From NCBI RefSeq assembly GCF_014633365.1, contig NC_068347.1, forward strand, positions 30,794,116 to 30,858,115: DNA of 64,000 nt, written 5' to 3'. The DNA is from Diospyros lotus (Eukaryota > Streptophyta > Magnoliopsida > Ericales > Ebenaceae). Both the position numbers and the translations under genes were made by a program. Below, one piece after another: positions 1 to 11,224 of this stretch (position 1 is its first letter; every line of letters begins with the position of its first letter). The notes beneath the pieces were generated by a model. The model ran no database searches. It was not told where the DNA came from and saw nothing but the letters and a program-made list of their open reading frames with translations.

Positions 1-302
1 AATTTTACCGAAATAAAGAGTTGACTGATTTTCATCTTGGCCAATTGATCCACAATCGTGATTTAGTTATATAGATCTATGGAACATTGGCCTGATGTGG
101 TAATATATTGTTTTTAGAAGAGTAACATGGATGGCTTCAAGATGTTTGTTAAAAGACCCCTAAAGCCCGGTTTCTGGCTTGATTGTATCCTTGTGATCGG
201 AAGTTTGTTCAATTACATTAAACCATTCTTTTATCTGTGTTGGTTATTGAATGCAGGACATATCTGACCCGCATTTGATAAACAGCTCTGCAAATATCAG
301 AA

Positions 303-2030
303 ATGGCTGAACAAGCATACACTGTGGTATCTGATAGTGAAACAACTGGAGAGGAAAAATCTTCATCCACTTTTCCAGAGATTGCTATTGGAATCGACAT
401 CGGTACTTCTCAATGCAGTGTGGCAGTCTGGAACGGCTCCCAAGTAGAGCTTCTTAGGAACACAAGAAACCAGAAGCTGATGAAATCTTATGTCACCTTC
501 AAAGATGAAGTTCCTGCAGGTGGTGTTAGCAATCAGCTCTCGCACGAGTATGAGATGTTATCGGGTGCTGCAATCTTTAACATGAAACGCCTAATTGGTA
601 GAGTTGACACTGATCCAGTGGTTCATGCTAGCAAAAGCCTCCCGTTTTTGGTACAGACGCTGGATATTGGCGTGCGGCCCTTTATTGCAGCATTGGTGAA
701 TAACGCCTGGAGGTCCACAACTCCAGAAGAAGTTCTTGCCATATATTTGGTGGAATTAAGGGCCATGGCTGAAGTTCGATTGAAGCGCCCCATTAGGAAT
801 GTTGTCTTAACCGTTCCTGTTGCGTTCAGCCGGTTTCAACTGACACGGATTGAGCGAGCTTGTGCCATGGCCGGCCTACATGTCCTGAGACTGATGCCCG
901 AACCTACAGCTGTTGCTCTGTTGTATGCACAGCAGCAGCAACAGAGTGTCCAAGACATTATGGGCAGCGGATATGAGAAGATTGCACTTATTTTCAACAT
1001 GGGAGCAGGTTATTGTGATGTCGCTGTATCTGCTACTGCAGGAGGAGTTTCACAGATAAAGGCTTTATCGGGTACTACTCTTGGAGGAGAGGACATACTC
1101 CAAAATTTGATGCACCATGTCCTGCCCAATATGGACAGTCTCTTTTCGAGTCGTGGAATCAACGAGATCAAGGCAATGGGTTTGCTAAGAGTGGCAACAC
1201 AGGATGCAATCTACAAGCTCTCTTCTCAAGCAAGTGTTCAAATTGATGTTGATCTTGGGAACGGGTTAAAAATATGCAAGGTTATCAACAGAGAGGAATT
1301 TGAAGAAGTAAACAAGCACGTGTTCGATAAATGCGAGGCCCTCGTTAAACAGTGCTTGCACGACGCAAAGGTTGAGATAGAGAATGTGAACGATGTGATA
1401 CTTGTAGGCGGTTGTTCTTACATTCCGAGGGTGAGGAATCTCGTTATGGATATATGCAGAAGGGATACGATCTACAACGAATTGAATCCTTTAGTGGCTG
1501 CAGTTTGCGGGGCGGCCCTGGAAGGTGCTGTTGCCTCAGGCATCAATGATCCTTTCGGAAACTTGGACCTGTTAACCATCCAAGTGACCCCTCTGAGTAT
1601 TGGCATCCGAGCTGATGGAAACTCCTTTGTTCCAATCATAAGCCGAAATATGACCGTGCCATTGAGGAAGGAATTGACCTTCACAACCGTCCATGACAAC
1701 CAGTCGGAAGCTCTGATAATAGTCTATGAAGGCGACGAACAATCCGCGGAGAAGAACCATCTGCTGGGCTATTTCAAGATCACCGGGATTCCTCCAGCCC
1801 CGAAAGGAGCTCCCGAAATCAGTGTGTGCATGGATATCGACGCTTCGAATGTGCTGAGAGTTTTCACCGGGGTGCTGATGCCCGGGACAAAAGATCCGGC
1901 GACTCCATTCATGGAGGTGAGGATGCCGACTGTGGATGACGGGCATGGCTGGTCTGCTGAAGCTCTGCATGGCAAGCACGGGTCAGCTTTGGACTTGATC
2001 ACACTAGTGCAGAAGGCGGCTCAGCAGTGA
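303..2030 (+). CDS. HSP70-family protein, HSP70T-2/HSP70-8 type (truncated Hsp70)
   Basis: Single uninterrupted 575-codon frame. The protein has an Hsp70-type nucleotide-binding domain at about residues 27-400: phosphate-1 motif IGIDIGTSQCSVAVW near residue 28, EPTAVALLYA near 200 and adenosine motif VILVGGCSYIP near 365. A shortened substrate-binding beta region follows (about 420-530). It ends without the helical lid or the EEVD tail of canonical cytosolic Hsp70s, which run about 640-650 residues. The phosphate-2 motif reads IFNMGAGYCDV instead of the usual DLGGGTFDV, so ATP hydrolysis may be weak. The length and these substitutions fit Arabidopsis At2g32120 (HSP70T-2), from memory. The ATG at 303 precedes all conserved sequence. 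A likely 5'-UTR intron acceptor (ATGCAG) lies near 254. Role inferred: divergent chaperone. The family is clear; substrate and activity are not. Confidence 0.93.
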   Translation: MAEQAYTVVSDSETTGEEKSSSTFPEIAIGIDIGTSQCSVAVWNGSQVELLRNTRNQKLMKSYVTFKDEVPAGGVSNQLSHEYEMLSGAAIFNMKRLIGRVDTDPVVHASKSLPFLVQTLDIGVRPFIAALVNNAWRSTTPEEVLAIYLVELRAMAEVRLKRPIRNVVLTVPVAFSRFQLTRIERACAMAGLHVLRLMPEPTAVALLYAQQQQQSVQDIMGSGYEKIALIFNMGAGYCDVAVSATAGGVSQIKALSGTTLGGEDILQNLMHHVLPNMDSLFSSRGINEIKAMGLLRVATQDAIYKLSSQASVQIDVDLGNGLKICKVINREEFEEVNKHVFDKCEALVKQCLHDAKVEIENVNDVILVGGCSYIPRVRNLVMDICRRDTIYNELNPLVAAVCGAALEGAVASGINDPFGNLDLLTIQVTPLSIGIRADGNSFVPIISRNMTVPLRKELTFTTVHDNQSEALIIVYEGDEQSAEKNHLLGYFKITGIPPAPKGAPEISVCMDIDASNVLRVFTGVLMPGTKDPATPFMEVRMPTVDDGHGWSAEALHGKHGSALDLITLVQKAAQQ

Positions 2031-2460
2031 GCATGGGGAGGGTGAGTTTCCATCATGTGTTGTATTGGTTCTTACTGGGCTATTTTAGTACAACTTGGTT
2101 TCATAATATTGAGGTCTCTACACTCTACATCAAAAGTTAAAGTGGTTTTATTAGTAACGTCGTGTCGTTGGAACATATATATGCAGTTCTACGCTGCTTG
2201 TAATCGTAATCATATGGTAATTAAGATGCTGGGCATGTAATTATCCTTGTAATCGTAGATTAATTCTCTCTCTCTGGTCGACTATGCTGTCAGTCGTCTT
2301 ATGTTTCCTTTAAACTCGGACTGCAATTAATGCAACCCTATATAAATAAATATAGGGAGAGTGGATATTTATATGGCTCAATTCTAATTTCAAATTCACT
2401 GTGGAGAGAGTGGTGAAGCGTAAACAAATAGCTGGATCTTCGTCAAATATACTGATTTGA

Positions 2461-5328
2461 TTAGAACCGCTGAGATGCCGACACGTTGCGCTGCCCAAGC
2501 TGGGGATAGACGATGGAAATGAGCCCACCCAACGGTGGCCTCATCTTTGACCTGTAAGTCATCTCATCGTACGCCCAGCGGTAGAACTTCAAGAATGGCC
2601 GGAACGAATCGCGAGGCTTTTCCGACCCGCTGACGTGGCACTGCTTGGCGAACATCAGGGCCGGATATCGGAGCAAGGCGGGCCTGAGGGCCCTTCTCGG
2701 GTGGGTTCCCATCACGGGGTCCAATTTACGGGGCAACGGCGTTGATGGAAAGAAGCCCTTTTGGCCGGCTCTGATAGCTCCACGTGGCGTCCTGCCGACC
2801 AGAGATGCGAACGAGAAGGACCGGCCGTTGAGGGGCGAGATGTGGGCCGCGCCGGGAAGAGAAGGTGATGGGCCTACAGTTGGGCTGATTTTGGGCGATG
2901 ACGTGTCGTTTAATTGGTGAGAGACGGTGACGGAGAAGCGAGTGGAGACGCAGGAGCCAATCCTGGCCGTCGATGGGTCGAATCGGAGGGACGAGGCTTG
3001 TGGACAGGATGAGAAGTGATTGAACTCCAACGGGTCTTCGAAGTCGAGTGATGAGACCACCGTGGTCACGGGCGATAGCTCAACAAATGGGCGTACGCCC
3101 TGCAGGAGACCAAAATCTAAATCAATTTAATACATTAATCACAGCAGGTATATGAGAATTAAATAAATCTCAAGTACACTGATTAATTACCCATATTCGT
3201 CTCTCAAATTTAAATAATCATATCCAGATAAAAATTGTCATCCAGACCACCTTATCACCAGTCTAACATGATACTGGAGCAAGTAAAATTTTTTAAATAA
3301 ATAATAACTCGATTGCTGTAAACGAATTCACCATATCCTTTGTCGCCTAGTTAATTTAATAGTCATTTGGATCATGGATTCAACAAGGAAAAAAGGTACA
3401 TGATGCGACAAAGAAAATCCCTAACATATTTTACTCAATGCGCACAGATTGGTGGGTAGAGTGAGCCATTGAGTGCAACACTATAGATAAAACTCAAACA
3501 AAGGACTAAGGTACCAAATCCTCAACGACTTATTAGTGTCCTTTGTGGTTGGAGTTTCCTTTTCCTTTCTACTTAGTAATTAAAAAGTTTTTTTAACTCA
3601 ATAGTTGCATGTATTTCAGTAATTATGGGGCAGAATGGGTGAGTTTGATTCGGGTTGAGTTGAGAAAGGCTTTTTACCTTCCAAACATAAGGGAAGAGAG
3701 AAGGTGGATCAATCACAAAAGCCCTGTAAAGCCGTCCGGGATAGTACTCGGCTATTGTCTTCAGTGTTCCCACCAGCATATTAGTAAAAGCCGATGCTGA
3801 TCTGTAAAAGCCTGCAGAGTTGCCGATAAATCCCTAATAATTAACGAATGCTCTAATTAAAAGAAGCATAATTTGATCATCTAAGTGCTATTTGAACATT
3901 GCTGCTGAGTGACATTTTATACAACATTTAGCAGTAATATACTTATACATTACATATTCACAAAATATATAATACATCACTACGTACTAAATATCACACA
4001 CAAAATGTTAATATTTCATGTCCAAATAGCATTTTGGTCATATTCTATTTTCACTCTCGCTGCTTTTTTGTCTGCAAAGGTACTGAGCACAACGGATGAT
4101 GCCCGCTTTTAACTCTACAGAACAGACCCCTGTCAGAGCCATGAGCAGGACGTCACAAGGCCACACCCGGCAAACACAGTGACCAGTGTGTGGGTGTGTG
4201 AAATTACTAGTCTACCTTACATTTCAAAATTTCAGGTTGATAAGAACAAGGGTAATTTAGGTATTTCGTAGAAGGCATACTCGCGTCGATGAGAAGAACA
4301 AACTGTTCAGCGTCCGAGGGCATGGTTTGAATGGCAACCTCCAGTGTGAACACCAGTAAACGAGTAAACCTTCACATGAATATGTCCAAATTACTGTTAA
4401 CAAATTTATAATTATATACAACTGTGTGAACATATATGAATTGTGATTTTCATGGTGTACTCACAGTTTCTGGGAATGGAACTTTTGGTAATCACGCTTC
4501 ATTCGGAGAATCTGGGAGAAAAATACGATGATGTGTCCACGCGCGTGGTTTGATTTTCCAGGGAAATTAAGTAACAGACAGGAGAGAAATTAGCGAGGGA
4601 AAGAGAGAGAAAATTACCATGACGGGCCTGGATTCGTCGTCGAGGCCGGCGACGTAAGCTGATCCTTCGGCGAGCTCAGATGAGAATTCATCAGCCATCA
4701 AATGATCTGCACTCAATATATCATAGTGAAAACCAAATTAATAAGAGCTTTAGTACTCATCGTCCATCAAATGAATGGTCTGTCGTCAAATCATACTGAA
4801 AATTAAATAAGAGCTTTAATTTAGCTTTTCTTCTTTCCTGAAGATTCGTCCTTAATTAATTGGTGGTTAATTTCGTGGTTTTTGATGGCAATTCGAAATA
4901 AAGACCAAAGATTAAACGAAAGAAGGAAAAGCGAGACTCTAGTGAAATAAATACCGATGGCGATACTGTCTCGCCAGGAAAGGCAAGCTCGGAGTTGCTT
5001 TGCAGCTTTCTTCACATTATCACCTTTGGATTTCAGAAACCTCTCGACACAAGCCTTGTTACAGAACTTCTCCTGCCAGAGGTTGGGATCCACAATGCAA
5101 TCAAATCGTACGTAAGTTCAGCGACTATATATATATATAAGCTAGGTTAAGAAGAGAGGCAAAGGAAAATCATGAGAAATTTAGAAATTGCATAAACAGA
5201 TGAACGTAGATGTGAAAGGGTACCTGTTTGAGAGAGAAAGGAGCTTGTTGTCTGAGGAGATTGAGCACAGCTTCAACCCTTTCGCTTTCTTGTTCCATAT
5301 ATGTCCGGTTTTGATCTTTCTTTACCAT
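2461..5328 (-). CDS. CRAL-TRIO (Sec14-like) lipid-binding domain protein, 7 exons
   Basis: Exons on the minus strand: 5328-5224, 5072-4955, 4706-4618, 4511-4465, 4369-4281, 3811-3678 and 3099-2461, giving 406 residues. Every join is in frame with GT-AG ends. Residues about 35-70 form the CRAL-TRIO N-terminal helices ([20 protein letters not shown]). Residues about 80-215 form the Sec14-type pocket, including FVLLIDAS, the [17 protein letters not shown] segment and VVSSLDF. The last ~180 residues are Ser/Pro/Arg-rich with repeated RSFSFAS- and TPRG-like motifs and look disordered. Sec14-family proteins bind or transfer phosphoinositides and other lipids at membranes; the ligand here is unknown. 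From memory the closest Arabidopsis relative is At3g22410, next to WNK2, which fits the WNK gene further along. Intron 5 (3812-4280) carries a small MITE-like inverted repeat. Confidence 0.88.
3886..4031. mobile_element. MITE-like inverted-repeat element in an intron
   Basis: TGCTATTTGAACAT at 3886-3899 is matched in inverted orientation by ATGTCCAAATAGCA at 4018-4031 (one mismatch in 14). The 146-bp AT-rich interior has no coding capacity. No clear target duplication could be fixed. It lies in intron 5 of the Sec14-like gene. Confidence 0.5.
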
Positions 5329-5639
5329 TGTCAAGGCTTCCAACAGAGAGAATAAAACTGTGTCTGTAAGTGCAGCAGCGAAGAGAGAGAGAGAGAGGGG
5401 TTTCCGAGGGAAATACAAACTGTGAAGAAGGAGAAGAGACGAAAGAGAGATTACGATCTCGGTATTTATAAGGGTGAGCAAGCAGTTATATGGCCATCCC
5501 TGTAGGATAACGATTCTTTAGTCATAAAAAAGGAGGGGGCAAAACTGGAAAATGCCCCTATCAGCAAAGCGGATCGGAAATTGTGTAATGTTTACGTGAT
5601 TTTTGTATATATTAATATAAATCTATAATATAATGTCCC
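5329..5639. other. Upstream region of the Sec14-like gene
   Basis: Contains the 5' leader and presumed promoter of the minus-strand Sec14-like gene. On the minus strand the leader holds a short CT-rich tract (seen as GA at 5387-5400). TATA-like text (tataaatacc, minus strand) lies near 5460-5470. No coding signal of its own. Confidence 0.4.
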
Positions 5640-5689
5640 TTTTAATCATTAATTAAAATATAAATAAAAAAATAAAATATAAAAAGCAC

Positions 5690-7112
5690 CTAGACAAAAG
5701 AAATTTTCATTATATTTGTTAAATTTATCTGGAAAAAAGTCATATAATTTCTTATTTTAAACTTTTTAGGTAAATTTATCTTATTCCTTTCTGATAAATT
5801 ATTTTGAAAGTTATTTTAATATAATCTTATTTTACTCGTTTGTTAAAATAAGTAAGAAAATGTTATATCAAAATAAAATTAGAATATTTTTAAAATAAAA
5901 TATGGAATCGTCAAGATAAAACTGAAAAATATTTTAAGATTTTTATCAAACTGTTTGTTAAATTTTTAAAATGTACTGGATAATATATGCGTCATTTTTT
6001 TTTTTTTTATCTGTAACGTCCAAGATATATTTATTTGGGCGGTGTTTGTTAATTAAGATAAGAGTGAGAAAAGGTCAAATATGGAAAGCATGTTTGGTCT
6101 TTCCAACGTATTTCTTAAGTTTATTTGGCAATTTTCAGAAAAGGTCTCACGTGACCTTTTATCTCTCATTTTCAAGATAAATTTATCTGACTTCTCCCCT
6201 CAGATAAATTTATTTGACTATTTCAAGATAAAGTTCAATTACTTATTTGTCCCTTGTAAGATAGTTAATGCCATTTAATGCATTTTAAATATTTAAATTT
6301 ATTAAAAAAACTTATTTATTTAACTCTTATAATTAATATTATTTAATATATTTTAAAATTATTATATATTTTGACAATTTTTAAAATTTAAACGAGATTA
6401 TTCATTTCATTGATTTTTAAAATTTAAATTTCTCTCTCTATATATATTTTATTAACTAATATAATTCCTTTCATCAATTTTTAAATTATTTTATTTAATT
6501 TTATATTTTATTATCTATTATGAAAAAATATTTTGACTATTTTTAATTATCTAGGTGGAATTATTGTAATTCTAACAATTATTATTTATACTTTTCAACT
6601 CTTTTTAAATTTATTTTTGAACATGAATTTAGAAAATAAAATATTATTTTTAATTTCAATCTTAATTTTTTTGACAATTCATATTAATCTTAAAATACTA
6701 TTTTAATTATAAATTTGATAATAGGGATATTTTGGTTAAAAAACCTTATCTTGATGCTTATCATATGTATTAACAAACATATGAAAAGAAAAAATATAGT
6801 TATCAATAGATTCTAAAAAATTTAACAAACAATCTAATAAAATCTTAGAATACTTCCCGGCTTTATCTTGACCATTCCATATCTTGATCCAGAAAGCATC
6901 ACAATCTTATTTTGATACTATCTTATCTTGCTCATTTTAACAAACGTCAATTGGAAGGAATGAGAGATAAACATATTTGAAAAATATCAAATAAGAAGTC
7001 ACATAATTTTTTTTTTTTAAGAATCATCAGATAAGTTTAACAAATACATTAAAAAAAAAAATTTAAAATATTTTTTATATCTTATCTTTTTCGATATATA
7101 TCCTAATTAACA
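5690..7112. repeat. AT-rich foldback (inverted-repeat) region, probable nested DNA transposon
   Basis: The left part (about 5700-6030) is matched in inverse by the right part (about 6800-7030). For example TATGGAATCGTCAAGATAAA near 5901 pairs with TTTATCTTGACCATTCCATA near 6861, and CGTTTGTTAAAATAAG near 5838 pairs with a copy ending near 6947. A further inverted pair, GTGTTTGTTAATTA at about 6039 and its complement ending near 7109, may mark an inner or overlapping element. TTTGTTAA and AAGATAA recur throughout. No open frame of note, and target duplications were not resolved. Confidence 0.6.
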
Positions 7113-7394
7113 AACACTACTTAAATCAAATAATTTATTTACCCTTTTTAAATACCCTTTGTATAACAAATAATTTATAGTTATAAAAAGAATGATTATT
7201 AACAATATGAATTTCATGGTCTTATTTTAAAAGAATATGGTGATTGAGTAAGAAAACCGTCAAATCATTTATTTATTATTTTTTGTTTGTTGCTACTTAG
7301 GGTCCCACTGGTCTTTGAATGTGCAATATGCATAACAATCACTTAATTCTAGAAAACTGTCAATTTTTGTTACAAATTATTATTATTATTATAT

Positions 7395-7854
7395 GAAAAA
7401 TACTATTTGTACAAAATCTTTTGTACAGAATATTTACAAAAATGATATATCACGATATTTCGCGATATATTAATATCAAAATATCGCGATATTTCACGAT
7501 ATTTTGATCATGTTCATCCCCTTCTCCCTCTCCCTCTCCCTCTCCCCCTTCTCTTGCCGTTGTAACTTCGCCTCCGCCTGCTCTCGCCGTCGCCTCGCCG
7601 TGCCACCGCCTCGCCCCGTCGTCTCTGTCGCCTCATCGTGTCGCCTCGGCTGCCTTGCTGCTGCGCCTCGCCTCGTCGTTGCCACAGCCACCGCCGTTGG
7701 GGCCGACGGTGTGAGAGGGGGAGAGAGAGAGAGAGAGAGGGGCAGAGGAAGAGAGAGATGCTGTATTTGGAGCATTAATTACAAGGGCAAAATAGATATT
7801 TTGATTATCTTGTAAATGTTTTGTAACATTTATTCTGTACAAATAGCAAGACCC
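7395..7854. mobile_element. Non-autonomous DNA element with GC-rich core (Mutator-like?)
   Basis: Flanked by a 9-bp direct repeat TTATTATAT (7386-7394 and 7855-7863). The ends share the inverted motif CTATTTGTAC (left near 7403, right complement near 7840). The shell is AT-rich; the core at about 7510-7770 is strikingly GC-rich with CTCGCC/GTCGCC runs and CT and GA tracts at its ends. The left duplication overlaps a TTA microsatellite, which weakens the boundary. Core composition resembles captured gene sequence as in Pack-MULEs, but no host gene was identified. A similar element lies at 44062-44466. Confidence 0.55.
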
Positions 7855-7863
7855 TTATTATAT

Positions 7864-8513
7864 ATCCACTTTCTAATATGGAACAGTCAGTCCAGTGACG
7901 GGTTTACAAGCATTTTAGTAAACTCAACGCTTGCTAGGGAAGTATGGCAATCAGATCAGGGCCGGAACTATACATACGGATAGGATAAAAAAAAGTAAAA
8001 TAAATAAAATTTTCAATAATTTAATAATACAAATTAAGAGACAGGGGCACTTTATACACATATATACATATGAATTGTCATTTTCTCCTGAATTTATCTG
8101 TTTATCAACTATTTAACTGAATTCTGTGTTTATAATCACTTTAATGCAATATAAAAAAAAAAATTAATATACAGACTTAGATTTATGACTCTGAATTAAG
8201 ATTTTGACTCCGCGACGAGGCGGTGAGAAAGAAAAGTTGAGTTGCAGTGGTAGGAATATATATATATATGTATAATAATGATCTATAAGTTGGGTGGCTT
8301 TGGCGTTAGTTGTCGGGGACAATGATTAAAGGCAATTGAGAAAATCACAGTTACCTGAATTTTTGACCAAACTTTGAATTAGATTCCACTTATTAATAAC
8401 CATTTGAATTTTGAAGTTAAGACGGTGCTCTAATTGTTGGAGATGACCTTTCTCAACGATTAAAATAGAGACTCCTGAAGAAGTTCTTCTATATTTAATT
8501 CCCCATTCCCATT

Positions 8514-8517
<4 letters not shown>
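7864..8517. other. Intergenic sequence with a possible hAT remnant
   Basis: CAGGGCCGGAACTATA near 7957 resembles the start of hAT-type elements, and GACTCCGCGACGAGG near 8207 resembles an end, but I could not match target duplications. The rest is AT-rich without a convincing gene. Confidence 0.25.

Positions 8518-8567
<50 letters not shown>
8518..8567. repeat. (CT)n microsatellite
   Basis: About 25 uninterrupted CT units. Open frames across it are artefacts of the repeat. Confidence 0.95.
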
Positions 8568-8572
<5 letters not shown>

Positions 8573-10642
8573 TCATCATACCACCATCCCATCTCACAAA
8601 GCAGTAATTATTAAATTTGCTCCTTCTAACATCTTATTTGAAAATATTACCCCTAAACACTTTGAAGTAATATTTAGTATAATATTTCTACATTAATATA
8701 TTTGTACATTTGCATTGATTAGGCATATAATATACTCATAAGTATTCAAGTAACATTTCTAAATAGAAAAATGATACGCTGTATACCCCAACGGCTGGCT
8801 GGCCGGCCTAATTTGAATTCCAATTGGGCCAGAAAAAAAATGCCTTGGGATTTAAAAGGCAAAAGAACAACATCACATGGAGAGGTTGTAAACAAGCAAA
8901 ATCAATGGATCAAGGAGGTTGGGACATACCTTATCTTTCGAGCTGAAGGTATAGATTTGAATCCGAGTCCCGCTATATTATCTAAGGATTTAAGTCGGGT
9001 AAGACTAATAATAATGCTATTAAACATGGTCAGTAACAAGTATAAAAAATGGGTAAAGTGGGTCAAACATCATACTCTTCTTTTATACACTAACAAAATA
9101 ATCTGTAGATAATACCCAAATAGGTACCAAGTACTTTTTAGTCATCTAATTTAATACCAAGAGAAGGAGTCTTCTAGTAACTTGTACTGGAATAAGTAAA
9201 CCAATGTGTCAAGTTCATAGAAATAGGGAAAGGCCTTAAATTGTGTTCCAAACGAAGGATTTTTTAATAGAAAGAAAAAGAAATGTACATGCATCTTTAC
9301 ATACATATGAAAAAACGCATTTTCTTTTCCTTTTCAGAAACCCATGAACTCAGAAGTTTACAAGGCTTCAATCATACCCATTGCCAAAGTACTTACATTT
9401 TCCTATGAAAATGATTGAATTTGAACATTGAGTACTCCATGAAACTTCCACCAAACAATCGCACATTTTTTGATAGAATTTGAGGAAAGGCGGGGATTTC
9501 ATGATTGATCGATCAAAATAATGACCTATCCAATGGTCTGTTCTCATCATCTTTTCCACTGGAAAGGAAACCTTAAGGGATATTGGTTGCAAATTCTACG
9601 GGCTTCTCAGTAATGTTACCTACAGGAATATTATAATCATCGCTTGAGCATGTTCAGCATGCATCACTTTTCCAACAAGTCAAATCTGGCAGACCCACCA
9701 ACAGAAATTAATATAAATTCAAATTCTAAGTTTATTAATTTGGAGTTCATCTTACACAACACAATGAAGAACATAAAATAAGTTCTAAAAACATGACTTC
9801 TGAAAAGTACTTTTATCTCAGAAATAAGTTAAGGGACATAAGTATAAAATTATGATTAACAAATAAAACTTCATAGTGCCATACACATTAAAGGCTAAAG
9901 TTATAGAGTTTTTTTTTTTTTTTTTTTTTGGTGATTGGAAGGTAACAAAAAAAATCTCGTAAGCTCAGAACGCCCTTCAACTTAGATTCGAAAAATGAGT
10001 TTTTTCTTCCCTAGCAAAAGCTTTTCTGTGATCCAACTAAACTGGGGAACTAGTTCCCTTCCAGTAACATCTATGTTTGCCATAGGCCCACTCCCAAGGG
10101 TCTTCTCTCCAAAAGAGTACCTTAAAAATAATACTTTTGTCCATAAACTAGAAGAAAAACCCAGTGGGACAAGTGGACGAATAGGAGATGGATGCTTGAG
10201 GCAGACTTTTCAAGGGAGTTTTTGTTATCTTCGAACACAAGAGGGAGCCGAAAATGGCAAGGAAACCCCACAAATAACTCTAATCCCAAAACTCAGAGCT
10301 ACAGGGAGAACGCAACGTGCATATAGCTTCAATCACAAGGAATTATGGATGTTTTATGGGGAAAGGATACAAAAAAAGAAAGTCTGTGAAAGTGTAAAAT
10401 GAACTGCTGATTGGTGAGGTGGCTTCTTCTTCTACAAGAGAAAAAGATGTGATGGAGACAATGCACCAAGAGGAAATGTGATACGCATGATTGGCCTGCA
10501 AGGGAATGTAAAATGTTTTTAAGAACAGTGACCTAAACTTCACCCTTGTCTAAGCAAACTAGCAGCTTCTCTCTCTTACCCGGCCTTTCTTATTTCCCCT
10601 TCATCTTTCACCTACCATGAGCCACACCCACTACTTCTCCAG
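8568..10642. other. Intergenic spacer and probable upstream region of the small-protein gene
   Basis: No recognisable protein. A 113-codon frame at 8771-9112 and a 135-codon frame at 9995-10402 show no family motif and have low-complexity, chance-like composition. A T-run of about 20 occurs at 9910-9929. The last 100 bases before 10643 are pyrimidine-rich (CTTCTCTCTCTTACC near 10565), as expected of a plant 5' leader. Confidence 0.4.
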
Positions 10643-11224
10643 ATGGGGTGGCTGCAGTCCCTCGTCTCTCCATTGAAGAAGCTGTGGGTTCGCCTGCACT
10701 CAGCTCACAAGAAGAGTAAGTACCTCAATGAATTGCATTAACTCCAATCTTTCTCATATTCTTCGAACTCTGTAATCCAGTTTCCTGTCATGCTATATTG
10801 CATAGATGGTTCTTGAATTTGTTAAAGTCTCTCTGCTCAAAAACACTACAAAAAATATCAACATTCCTTTCCTCGTTATGCTAATGCAAGGAGCTTAAAC
10901 ATGTACAAATTCTTAGATTTTATCCAATCAATTTACTAAAATCACCAGGTCCTGGTTCAAGGCTTTTAGGAATCGCCATTTGATAACTTTCCATGACTAT
11001 ATACATCACATACATAATTCTCCCTCTTTCTGCCATTGTGTGCATGTGGACGCATTTCTTCACTTCTTATGACTAAAGAGTATTTTCATTTTTTCCGACT
11101 ATTACCAGGCAGAGGGATATACATTCTATATGAGGATGTCAAGTCCTGCCCCTGTGAAGATGTGCATGTGTTGTGGTCAATTCTAGTGGAGTCCCATGCA
11201 CCTGCTTTGCCATCAACAAAATGA
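10643..11224 (+). CDS. Conserved 62-residue plant protein of unknown function, 2 exons
   Basis: Exon 1 is 10643-10715 (MGWLQSLVSPLKKLWVRLHS... 24 codons plus one base). The donor is AAGA|GTAAGT. Exon 2 is 11109-11224 after TTACCAG. The joined protein has 62 residues. Its N-terminus is a short amphipathic, basic segment with Trp and Leu. The C-terminal half RGIYILYEDVKSCPCEDVHV followed by LWSILVE is the part I recognise as conserved in small uncharacterised angiosperm proteins. A CPC pair may bind metal or form a disulfide; this is inference. No signal peptide or transmembrane span is obvious. It lies between the Sec14-like and WNK genes. Function unknown. Confidence 0.75.

Noticed and set aside
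1572..1979. 135-codon minus-strand frame
   Set aside because: Shadow of the HSP70-like coding sequence.
2645..2920. 91-codon plus-strand frame
   Set aside because: Lies antisense to the last exon of the Sec14-like gene, which has the conserved protein match.
7504..7815. Overlapping 70-103-codon frames on both strands in the GC-rich core
   Set aside because: They come from CT/GA repeats and GC-rich simple words, lack family motifs, and sit inside a transposon with a 9-bp target duplication.
8518..8567. CRISPR or regulatory array
   Set aside because: Plain dinucleotide microsatellite; CRISPR arrays are not expected in plant nuclear DNA and no spacer-repeat structure exists anywhere in the window.
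8326..8592. 88-codon minus-strand frame with an Arg/Glu repeat
   Set aside because: Translation of the (CT)n microsatellite.
9995..10402. 135-codon frame starting MSFFFPSKSF
   Set aside because: No domain or conserved motif recognised. Its position upstream of the 62-residue gene and its composition suggest leader or intergenic sequence. A transcript would change this.
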